A stretch of DNA of 64,000 nt, from positions 79,445,201 through 79,509,200 of the forward strand of contig OZ038422.1 of assembly GCA_964036155.1 (NCBI GenBank), in the 5' to 3' direction. Shown piece after piece: positions 22,687 through 33,703 of this stretch. Position numbers and translations under genes: made by a program. This DNA is from Diploscapter coronatus. Taxonomy: Eukaryota; Nematoda; Chromadorea; Rhabditida; Rhabditidae. The notes beneath the pieces are model-generated. The model was not told the DNA's origin and did not search any database. It saw nothing but the letters and a program-made list of their open reading frames with translations. The stretch's first letter is position 1; each line of letters begins with the position of its first letter.

Positions 22687-25600
22687 TCAGTTTTCCGATT
22701 TGAAATTCGTTTTACTCGATGCTAACGTCGGTTCTTCTGTGATTTCGACTGGCTGGACTTCGGTTGGTCCTGAATAAGTCTGATTTGGATCAAATTATAT
22801 TTTAAAAATAACCACAGAAGCTTGTTTTAGTAAAATATTTTCAGTGTTAGTCAATATTCCTATGACTTTACAACTGTTAAAACATTTAGGCTGTTTTAGC
22901 TTGATATTGCAACTAAGTTCACATTCCTTGCTCCACGCACTTTCTACAATGATTAGAACTGGACAGTTTGATTTTTTAAAATTACTTGGGATGACTCAGG
23001 CTCTAAATCAAAGCAATCTCAAACTTATATTCCTATGTCTAGGTCCGCAAACACATTTTTATGGCTATTCTTTCGGGGGTAAACGCCGTATCTACAAATA
23101 GATATTGGTGTAACTTAGATGTTTGAATCATTAAAATTTTTCCTCGAACGCATTTGTACGTGAAAAGTAGGTAAAACTAACTCAACGATTGAAAACTCAT
23201 TCTGTCTTCTAAATTTGCGTACATTACTTTGGCTGCTTGAATCGTTAGAAGTTCCCTCTTCATTACTCGCCTTTCTTATTTCACGTGCGATCCCGCGCCG
23301 CTTTTCCAGCATTTTGAAAAATGATTTCTGCCTGAGAGCACGAACAAGCAGCAAAATTATAGACTCATTTATTCCTAGCACCTGCGCCATGACATTTCAC
23401 ATTGTCTGCGAACCGACTGTGTAATCGTTTGGAAACTGTGCGCAGAGTTATAGCCGGAAAACGAGGACTTCATTCGCATTTGCAAGGTTGAAATTTAGGA
23501 TAAGCGAACAAAATTAGCATACATTGTGTCTGCGGGCTCTACCTATGTCCGATTAAAAGTTCGAAAAGAAAAATCCGTTCAACCCTGATTCCGAAGTTAG
23601 TCTGTTGCAATTTATTTGCTTCTCAATAAAAACAGTATTATTGTGTATTAGTGCGAACATTGACAGTATGTGTTAGTTGACCACTTCAAAAGATCGGCGT
23701 ATTCGCTTACCGTTAGCGTTAGCGACGCTCTGCTTGCGACACCCTCCTTCCTCCTTCTGTTCTCCTTCAGCTTCATTCTCTTCCTCAGGATTGTCTTCCT
23801 TCTCCTGACTGCTCTGACTGCCTACCTTCTTGGGAATGGCCTTGCTCACAGCCCCTCTCAACAGCACTTCTGCCCACAGAGCATTGCCTTCTGCGTCCTC
23901 CGACAGCAGCTTCCCGTTGACCATTCGACGTCCATCTGAAACGAGTCTCATTTTCAAGAATATATTTTCTGATTGAAATTTTAAAATTATTCATAAATGC
24001 CTAAGAGTTTATTGCTTATTTTAGTGAAGGGTGATTTCCTATGTATGATATTAGAAATTTGTACGCTTCACAGGGCAGATGGAAGTGATATGGCTCTAAA
24101 GGAAATAATTCGTGAGAAAAGCTCATTGTTCTCCTTTATCACTATAAATGGGGTTTTTCGGGTGAGCATGATTAATCTTTGTGCTATGACATGAAAGTAT
24201 CGGTTGTCCGGAAAGTCCTGTCCGATATTAACACACTTGTTCAATTATTTTATTTCTTTATCGAAACCTAACTTTAATCAATGATATAGTTACCACTATT
24301 ATCTACAATAGAAGCCCAACAAATGAGGAGATCATTGATGTCCTTTGCCCAGAAATTGGAGGGCTGCAGGCCAAAAAAGTTAGAGATCCCATTTTTTAGA
24401 GCATCATAATTGTTGAAAAATTTTTCAGCCAAGAATTTTTTTAGATTGCGAAAAAGGTGATAATTAGAAGGAGCGAGATCAGGGGAATAAGATGAGTAGG
24501 ATACCGTTTCCCAACCAAGCGTTTCTAGTTCGTTCTGGGTCTTCTTTGCTAAATGAGGCCGAGCGTTGATATGAAGCAGATGGACATTCACACGTCCAGA
24601 CCGATTTTCTCGACTGATTTTGACCAAATTTTCGAGCTGATGAGTGTAGGTGGAGGCCGTGACCGTGGCAGTAATTCGGAGTATAGTATCCCTTCTGAAT
24701 CCCACCAGTAGCAGAGGAGAACCTTGCGAGGGTGCAGGTCTGGCTTCGCCACCGTTGGCGGCTCTGATCCACATGCAATCCAAGAGGCAGTGCGTGTATT
24801 GTTCTCATAGAGGATCTAGCTCTCATCTCCAATCACTGGATTTTTCAGAAACTCCTTTCGGTGCGGACGGAGGAGGAAAAACTGGAAAATGTTGAACCCG
24901 ATGTTGACCCATTAGAGAGAATCGGAGTGAATTCCTATTCTCAGAATAGATAATGACACCTTATAGACCTTTTTTATTTCAAGTGTCATGATACCTCTAC
25001 GACATTATAATAACCATTTGCCATAGAACCGCTTTGATATAGAAATATAAATTTTTGAAAACCATCGGACAGGACTTTCCGGACAACCTAATACTTCAGG
25101 AAGTGTGATCTATAGAATCTAACGCTGAATTTAAAAGTTGCAATAGCCTTCGAAAAATTTCCGACGTTTTCAAAGGGCTGGTGATATTGCGAAATCTGCC
25201 CATTTTGCTAGACTCGAAGGTGCAAGCTAATTCGATGATATTTGTTTCGAAGACATGTAATTGACTCGTTCAGCAGCAACAGGCGCGTTCTTGAATCGAA
25301 TTCATCAAATCGACCAAACTCGCATTACAAATTATGTTCGACAATCAGGCTGCAGAACTCAAGTCAGGCGGAAAAAAGTGTGACTGACAATTCGGAACCT
25401 GGGAAAGAGGATACAAAGATGCAGGTGGAAGAGATTGATTTTTGATGTTACTGTAATACACGCTATAAGTAACTAATTATTACAGTCGCAAAAATACGGC
25501 TAGATGATCTTAATTGTGAAGTATTGACATGTCAATTCCAATCTCGATCTTCATAAGCTTTTAATGGGAAACATGAATTAAGGCGATTTATTCTAGGATC

Positions 25601-26599
25601 AGCAATTTATAGTCTTTGCTCGAATTTTGATAATTGTCAAATTTAATCGTTGAAAATGCGCAATGCATTCTTTTTGGTTGTTAAATTTTGGCCTCTTTTT
25701 CCGAATTTTTCAAGTGCTCAATTAACGAAAGGTTTCGTCATTGCCTTAGTCGTACAATGCCCTAATTGAATTTGTGCTGATGCGCGTTGTTTGACGTGTC
25801 TTCTGTGTGTTTGTTCTATTCTCTCTCTCTCTTCATTTTTGTATCGTAACAATCAACGGAACAATTGTCGAGATTACGTCATAGACGTTTTCCGCAATGC
25901 ATCAAATTCATCATAATTCGGGAAGTCACAGAATTGACGTGCATAGCTATGCATGCGTAGAAGTTTTTTAAACTGTTCGGATGAACTTACAGTAATCATT
26001 AAATTATAACGAAACAAAAGAGTGATTATAAATAGAATTTGGCATTAGGTTTTGGAGGCTTCCTGCGTTTATCATCGGGTTTAGATGAGCAGTTTTGAAG
26101 CAGCCTTACAGGTGCACGAACTGTATAATTTTCTACATACATCAAGTACTACTGCAGGCTTTTTATAATTGCCGGTATGTAATCTTTAGATATATGCCAT
26201 TCTTTTTCAAGGGGAACTCACATAATGTCATATCGCTCTTTAAAAGAATTTTCTCACCAATAGATATTTTCATATGCCCTGATCACGATTCTGAAGTCAA
26301 AAAGTGCAACTGTTAACTTCCTAGCCTTGGAAGCTCATGAAAAAGCTCCACATAAATGAACGCTATATTATTTATAAAAAAAAAAAAAAACAGCAGAAGA
26401 AGTGCCATTAACTTTTTGGACTGGCATTTATCAGTTTACATGAAATCGCGTATTACTCACCAGGAGTATAAGAGATGACGGGCTTTTCCTTGGGATCAGT
26501 GAAGGTCTTCTTGTCTTCCGGATTAACAGTGGCCACTCCTTCCTTCTTCGTCGCGTAAAATTCGACGTTGTCGTTCGGAGAACACATCATGCCCAGCAT
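22687..26599 (-). CDS. Unrecognised small acidic protein (orphan gene)
   Basis: Three exons (26599-26461, 23935-23711, 22769-22687) join with consistent phases into 148 aa: 46 residues beginning MLGMMCSPNDNVEFYATKK, a middle exon with DGRRMVNGKLLSEDAEGNAL and a Glu/Gln/Lys-rich stretch, and a final exon ending TLASSKTNFKSEN. Both introns have good GT...CAG borders. I do not recognise a domain, signal peptide or membrane segment. The last third is low-complexity and acidic, suggesting a soluble, partly disordered protein. Intron 1 (about 2.5 kb) contains a defunct mariner on the same strand; intron 2 (941 bp) contains an unrelated open frame that I could not splice in. The codon choice of the exons looks like that of the neighbouring genes, which is the main reason for calling it real. 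Function unknown. Confidence 0.62.
24202..25088 (-). mobile_element. Defective mariner element inside an intron
   Basis: Identical 25-bp terminal inverted repeats at 24202-24226 and 25064-25088 (starting GGTTGTCCGGAAAGTCCTGT) bound an 887-bp element. Full mariners are about 1.3 kb, so roughly a third is missing, mainly the DNA-binding N-terminal coding part. Flanking dinucleotides are TC on the left and TA on the right, consistent with a decayed TA duplication. The element lies in intron 1 of the orphan gene, with its transposase remnant on the same strand. Confidence 0.88.
24274..24783 (-). pseudogene. Mariner transposase remnant (C-terminal part)
   Basis: The frame encodes the C-terminal catalytic half of a mariner/SETMAR-type transposase, recognisable by NARPHLAKKTQ, LGWETVSYSSYSPDLAPS and NYHLFRNLKKFLAEKFF. 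Two catalytic Asp positions of the D,D34D triad are replaced: the DNARPH-type Asp is Ile and the SDYH-type Asp is Asn, still 34 residues apart. Further 5' (about 24784-24860) fragments of the preceding region survive in other frames, so there are frameshifts as well. The protein cannot be active. Confidence 0.85.
25089..26460. other. Rest of orphan-gene intron 1
   Basis: No exon is firmly supported. A plus-strand open stretch at about 25265-25445 ends in an acidic sequence (EPGKEDTKMQVEEIDF) and has an acceptor-like TTCAG before it, but I found no partner exons, so I do not call a gene. An A14 run sits at 26377-26390. Confidence 0.35.
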
Positions 26600-29293
26600 T
26601 TTGATAGAGCGATTTTTAAGGATATTTAAATCGATGAATATAGCCTAAATTTAAAATTTGAAATAATGATGGATCGAAAATTTTACGTGGAAACGCGAAG
26701 CGATTTTTCTGCGAACTATCAGACGAATACGAGATAAAATCTAAAATGAACCTACAGAACATCAATGTCAAAACAGATTTGATTGAAAAGGAAAAATGTA
26801 ATTGTTACTAAGTTATTAATATTAGTGATGCAAGAATCTTTAGATTAGAGAAGACGTTTTGATGAATTTAATGATTCTTATAAAGTGCGTTAGGGGGTAA
26901 AATATATGATGACAAAGTTTATTTGAGGATGCTTTAAAATTGAATATTGTCTAGATGTTTATTAATTTCTTCAAAAACAGATGGCAAAGGCATAGGAACT
27001 TTTTGAGGCTTGAGCTTGTGAGATTTTGGAAGTTAGATTGAAATGTTAAAGTTTCAACAATTTTATTGAAAGAAACGAAAAGTTTAATGGTTAGAAAAAA
27101 GTGAAAATTTTTCTCCATTAGATCTGATCGAATGAAGAGAAGTTTTTTTCTATAGGGGATGCTATAAGAAATACATACAAAATAAATTTCGAAAGTTGTC
27201 CTCAAGATAGTAAAACAATTGAAAGTTGCTCGAAGGAATGAAAGAGTGATCATAGAGCGAACGAATCGTGTTCATTCTCGCTAAATGAATGAAGATACCG
27301 AGAATGACATTCTATTTCTATCTTCAACCCTACAAGTCAAGTCCCAAGAAGTGAGAGGCGGGGCCTAATGATTCCTCTAGCAGACCGATTAGAGAGCCAA
27401 CAACCCAAATGTATCTATCGATTTAATTCAACATTTTTCGGAGTTCTTCTGAGCCCCGCCCCACTTAATTTAGTTCTACCAAACGTTCCTGCGCAAGTGG
27501 GTGAATCACATCATTTTTGCCTTTCAAGAGCCATAAAAAATAAATGCCTTTGTTACCGTATTTAGAAGTGAAAACGTGAGTAAGAGAAATTGAATTGCGA
27601 AATCGTCTTTTGTAGGAACTTATAAGCATGAATGAAAATAGTGTATAGTCTGTGTATCATAGTTTTTACGATACGTATGGTGAAACTGCGAGTTCCTAAA
27701 AATAAAGTAATAAAATAGGGTGTATGGAGAATTTCAACAGTTAGAAGTTGTATAGTAATACTATGATCACTTTTGAAGAAAGTTATAGCAAAGTGAGAAG
27801 GTTTTTTCATGGCTTATTTCGATTCTATACAATATACAGATCATTGACGAAAAGAAATAGAATTTGCAAAAAGGAGTTGAATTTTGTCTATAAACAAGAA
27901 CTACAATATTTCGAGATTGAAAACAGAGTTTTATCTCGTTACCGTTACAGATGCCTGAATTTTAGTCTACACAATAAAACGATACATTACCTAATTTAGT
28001 TAAACATAATGTAAAATATGTCGATAGAACGAGTTCACGAGTGTTTTATAGAAAACACCCGCGAATCTTCAGACAAGCATCTTTCATCTCTCTCTTCGCG
28101 AGGTCTCCTTCTTAAGTTTGCCTATGTGAGATGACAGTTTGAGATAATAAAACTGAGGGACGTGAAATTTGGTCGAAATTAGAGTGGCAAACAAATTGAC
28201 AAACGGAAATTGACGAACTCCTCGGAAAATACGTGGGTGAAACGACTTTTTCATCATGAAGTAAAGATTAAATTTGACTAATTGAAGATTGCTATATTAG
28301 TTTTTTGTTTTTGAAAAACAACCAAGAATTTGAATGAATGAAATTTGTCATAATTTGTAAGAGTTACAAATGCAATAGAAAGAAACCAATGCTATTAGAA
28401 TAGTTCAATTCACTCAAATATGTATTAGCGTTTATACTATTCTTTGAAGAATTATCAAAACTCTAGTTATGACTGCGGGTGTTTCATCATAATTATTGCA
28501 TTTTTACCTAATTAGAATCATCTTCAACAAAGGTAAAATGAATCTTGGACTTAAAATTTAGGATGCACGAATGTTATATCTAAATATGGAAAAAGAAACA
28601 TTTTTGCTGCACCCTGCATTGTGAATATTATAACATTTGCTGATCGTACTATAAACATTTGAAATTTATTGTTATGCAAAAGTTAGAGTGCTATCTAATT
28701 TTTAAAACCACATTAAAGGTAGAACGAAGTATCTCAAAACTCGTTCATTTTTGTCGTTGGAATGATTTTTACTCTAACTAAACTCATTTCAATTTCAAAA
28801 GAAAGGGCGTCACACCATTTTCAACGCTAAAATTGACTTTACTACGGGTCATCGAGCAAATACGCATTTACAATACAACATTCGAATTATTGTATTTGTA
28901 CAATTGCGAAAAATGACTAATGTTAGCTTAATTTAATTTGACTAAAACCGCAGTGATTTGGAGTTTTTGTTCTCAGAATTTTGGTAAATTAATTCATACT
29001 GAATAGAAATGTCCAAAATTGAAATTGTAGAAATTCAGATTTGGAATTGATTTTGAATACATTTTTTAATCGGAATTTAGAATTGAAATTAGGAATATCC
29101 CTGACCAAGGTTATCTGCAGGTATTGAAAAACAATGCCTGTACTTGTATTAAATCCGAAATTTTCGTACCTTTTATCTGGTTTTTTTTTCCATATATAGT
29201 TAAGAACAAATTCTGTACCTGTACCCTATTTGAGGGCAGCCCTGTTCCTGACAATAAAATAATGCCATAACGAATTCGAAAGAAGACAATATA

Positions 29294-29492
29294 CAGTGAC
29301 GGTAAAAAAGTTTCGCATCGCTTTATTATATTTTTCAATTCAATTATAAGCGATACATCAATTAGTTTAAAAAGTCGAGATACACGGAAAGTCCTAGAAT
29401 ATGCTTACAAAACTAATCTGGTTCGGGGGTACCTAGAGAGACTGATATTGATGCAAAATAGGGGGTAGATACAAAATACTTGATCGCTACTG
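29294..29492. mobile_element. Possible Tc1-like miniature element
   Basis: The left end CAGTGACGGTAAAAAAGTTT resembles Tc1-family termini. The right end, reversed, reads CAGTAGCGATCAAGTATTTT, matching at 13 of 20 positions. Both are bordered by TA. There is no coding content in the 199 bp. Confidence 0.38.
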
Positions 29493-29516
29493 TAGTTTAC
29501 CGTGCCTAGGCTCTTA

Positions 29517-29689
<173 letters not shown>

Positions 29690-31309
29690 TTTTGCTAAAC
29701 TAAATATACCTAGTTTTCGTAAAATAGAATATATTTGACGAAAAATGTGAGACCGACTGTAAGAGAAAAAGTGCGCTCATGTGAAAATGAAGTAATTGCG
29801 GTTTATTTCTGTCCCAATCAATTTCCGATCCTTGTACAGGAGTCGTCGATTTCTCGCCGTGGTTCTTTATGGGAATTTTATGAGCGTATAAGACATAAAA
29901 CCTGCCCCAAAAACGCAAAGTTTGACCAAAATCTGAGAAAACGGCTCGCAGTATATCGAATGATAATACAAAAGTGGGCGAAGATGATTTCATTCTTACG
30001 TCAATTATTAAATATTTAAAGATCGAATAATCATAGATATGATTGATTAGTGTAACATTCGATATGACAGCTAAGCGGAAAAAAAACTAATGTAATGTCA
30101 AACTGGGCTCTAAATGATTACAAAAAATCACGTATAGGTCCGAAAATACGATATTTCCGAAATTTCGTTACATCGCTCACGATGACAAGACATTTTTAGA
30201 GTTCGATACATTTTCATTTTACAATAGCACAAAATTTTCAGATCTCGGAAAACGATGATTTCGCTAGATTTCAAAAGTCACAAAATGAAATTTCTAGAAA
30301 CGGAAAATTTTCATAAAATTTCGAAATTAAAAATGCCAAATTGGCAGGTGCTAGAACACTATCTTATCGCGATTCGACTCGATGTTTTATAAGAAAATAA
30401 GCCGTGAAAGAGCGTGACAAAACACGTCAAAACGGTCGGATTAAATCGCTTACAATCGGCTTTGAACGATTTTCCGCTCGCATTTGGGTCGGAGTAATCG
30501 CGACTTTTCTCGGTATTTCCATATTCACTTTTCACAGACTCAATCAGTTCTCTCCCGGAATTTGACGGTTCGAAAGAAAACCTGATGTCATAAATAGAGG
30601 TATTAAAATGTCTGACAGATTTGCTACAATATTAGGTCATTGACGACATTTTGAGTCGACCCAAAATATTCTGCGTTGAGATTAGTAGGCGTAATTCTAC
30701 GAAAAATTGCACAAGATGCAAAATAAGGACTTTGCGATATTTATCAATGGCATGATCGTATTTCATAAGCTTTGTAGACGGATAAGAAATATTCGTTATT
30801 TATTTTCGGTGATTCAGAAATGACGATTTTAATTGATGAGAAATGAGAAAAAATATAGTGGGGATCCAGAAAATTAAATTTGAAATTTTTCGAAATGGAA
30901 ATTGAGACTTTATTGGTCTTTATGCATTTGTCAAATGCTTTCTTACACTATGACCTAAAATTTGGTGACAAGTATCACAATTGTGGTAATTATCAGCTGA
31001 TGACAGATGTTGGAATCCGTTTTTTGCTAGAAACACCGGATACAAAAATCGAATCACATACACTCTTGATTGAGAGAAAACTCTGAGAAAGGAGATTCGG
31101 CTCGGATAAAGAACTAATCCTCCATGCTACGAAAGAAATTACGTACCCTTTTCGATTTGTTCATTTTTCGAAAAAAAATTCTCTTCAAAATTGAACTCTT
31201 CTAATTCAGTAACATTTGTGCGTAACGGTCTCATGAACTTTTACTTTCAATTCGCACAATTTCAATTCTTCGTTCGTCGAAAATGACCGTCAACGCTCTG
31301 CAAAAGTCG

Positions 31310-31850
31310 TTACTGGGACAATCATATTTCATCTAAAAGCTATCCGATCAAGAAAATTGCAGGTTTATTTCGCAAGTCGCGTAATTTTTATGACTTTATA
31401 AATTGCAAATGGTACTAAAAGTTTCTATTTCCAGACGATAATATTTCTTCCCGAAATTGATCGTTGAAGAAAATCCCAATATTTTCCAATTTCTCTACAG
31501 CCATTTATTTTTACCACTGAATTGTAAACTATCCTAAAAAATTTTATTTTTCCCAAAAAGCCGCTCAGTTTCCTAAGTAAGATTTGTCTAAAATTGGTCT
31601 TGATCCTATATTTTTTCCAATTTTTAAATGACCATATTTCATTTTAAAACCGCACATTGAAGAGAATCTGGATATTTTTCAATTCCTCCAATAGCCTTTG
31701 AATGTTTTTCATTGGATTACAAACAACTCTAAAATTTCGACCGGACTCTCATATTTCATCTCAAAACTACCCATTAGTGAATTTTCAATTTCATTTCAAG
31801 ACTATGCATTTTTCTACTGCTGTAAACGACCCCAAGTTTTCCCCAACGAC
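31310..31850. repeat. Degenerate tandem repeat
   Basis: Similar segments starting CATATTTCATCTMAAAR recur near 31320, 31436, 31630 and 31766. Each is followed by a T-rich block, a CAATTTC-like word and then GTAAAC or ACAAAC. Spacing is 115-195 bases, so units have drifted in length and sequence. Confidence 0.4.
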
Positions 31851-33703
31851 ATGGTAATTATTGTGAAATAAAAATAGGAAAACGGGACGATTTTGTTAAA
31901 ATGGAGTAATACGAAGAAAGACTGGATTTTCTAGTTTCAATCGAGGTTAATTAGCACAAGTGTTGTTTAGGTAACCAAATTGAATAGGAAAACTTAGGTA
32001 ATTATCAAGGAGATACATGAAAACAACAAGAAATCAAATTTTAATAGAAAGAATAAAAACTGCAACAACTTGTAAATTGATAATCTGAAAATTGCTGGTA
32101 CCGTAAATCTCTGTTCAAAAATAGCAATCGCATCTAACTTCAACTTTATATAGTTCAAGAATTGGCGCACAGAACATATAATAAATTTTAGACGGTCTTT
32201 ATGATCAGAAAACTTGAGGAGAACATAACGCTCCAGGAAGTAGAAGCAGAATGCGGAACTTACACAAAATTTATCTTTGGGGTGCGACGCGGAAGGAGCG
32301 AAGAAGCGATTTACGGTTTATTAGGGCCATAAATTGTCGATGCGGTTGCCTTGAATTGGAAAACAGCAGCATAGAAAGTGCTGTATTTTGGACTTTAAAA
32401 TTTGGAAGAAAAATTGGGCGAAAATAGGGATTTTTGAGGAAGTCGGAACGATAAACATGTTTTTGTGGAAAATTGAAGAGAAGAGGGCCGCCTGGCGGAG
32501 ATTGCGGCATCAATCAGACAGCCGATTCTCTCACCATATCAGAACATAGAAAGTGATCATAAGAGGGAAACCTGGCCGGCTAGGTTTGAAGTGTGAAGGA
32601 AAAAAATCTCCTAGAAAATCTATCGCAATCTTAAAATAACGCTAATTGATCATTTCTGTCGCAGAATTGATCGGCTTTTTCATGCCCGGTTACAGACAAG
32701 GCGGGAGATATAGTTGGAAATTGCCATAAGTTCTGAAGAAAAAATAATATCAATAATTTAAGTATTTTTAGGTATGGTCAAAGAAATTTGTCAGCTTTAC
32801 TTGCATCATTTCCTTCATGAAAACAAACTTTTGCCAAGTTGAAAGAGTGAAATCATGCCACAATGATAGCGAGAAAATGAAAACACGAAGTTTATCAAAC
32901 ATTTCGGGTAGATTAAAAAATGTGGAAGGAAGACGGTTTTGGGAAGGTCATTTTATATCATTTCTGCATTAACCAGAAACTCTTCATTCCTCACGACCAA
33001 CTATCATCTATGATCACCTAAATATAGGGCTGGTTGATAGCAGAGAAGGAAGAAAAAGTTGATAACACATATTGCTAATTTTGGTTTTTTCTAGCATCTA
33101 GTCCAGGAGTATATCAAATTCATCGTCTCTTTTTCAATACCGAATTATAGGAAATGAAAATTGCCCGAAATAATTCACGATTCAATTTCGACATGTAAAC
33201 TAATTATCACTACCATTTCTCTTATTTTTCCTTGTTCATAATTCACCGAAAGTGCATGTGTTTACTGCAACAACATCAAACTAAAAATGATAAATAAATT
33301 CGACAAGTAAATTTAGACGAGAATAAAAATATATCACATGTTAAAATGGTTGATTTGTTAAATTCTACTTCCTACTACATTTTCTAGAGTCTCGATAATT
33401 CATTTTCATTCTTCCATTTCTTCTAAGTCTGTTCCATAGTAATATTCATCAAAAATTATATTGTCGTCCTAAATTTTGTTGAATTATTTTTGTCGATTAT
33501 TGGGAAATGTGCGTCATGAAAAGTGATATAGGAACTTTGAAAGAAGGCTATTAGAGGTGATCGAAATTTAAAATTCGAAAATAGGGTTTAAAAATTGTTC
33601 CTAAATTGAAATTTAGAGAAATTTGGTTCGCGAGGCTTCAAAAATGTTCGACGATGATGTAGTTTAAGAAAAGTTCATTTCTTCCATTCAATTTCTTATG
33701 ACT

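Noticed and set aside
23115..23390. Minus-strand open frame in intron 2 of the orphan gene (MAQVLGINESIILLLVRALR...)
   Set aside because: No acceptor in a phase that fits either flanking exon, and no recognisable family. Probably a chance frame.
25242..25445. Plus-strand open stretch ending EPGKEDTKMQVEEIDF
   Set aside because: It has an acceptor-like TTCAG but no upstream ATG exon, and lies in an intron on the other strand.
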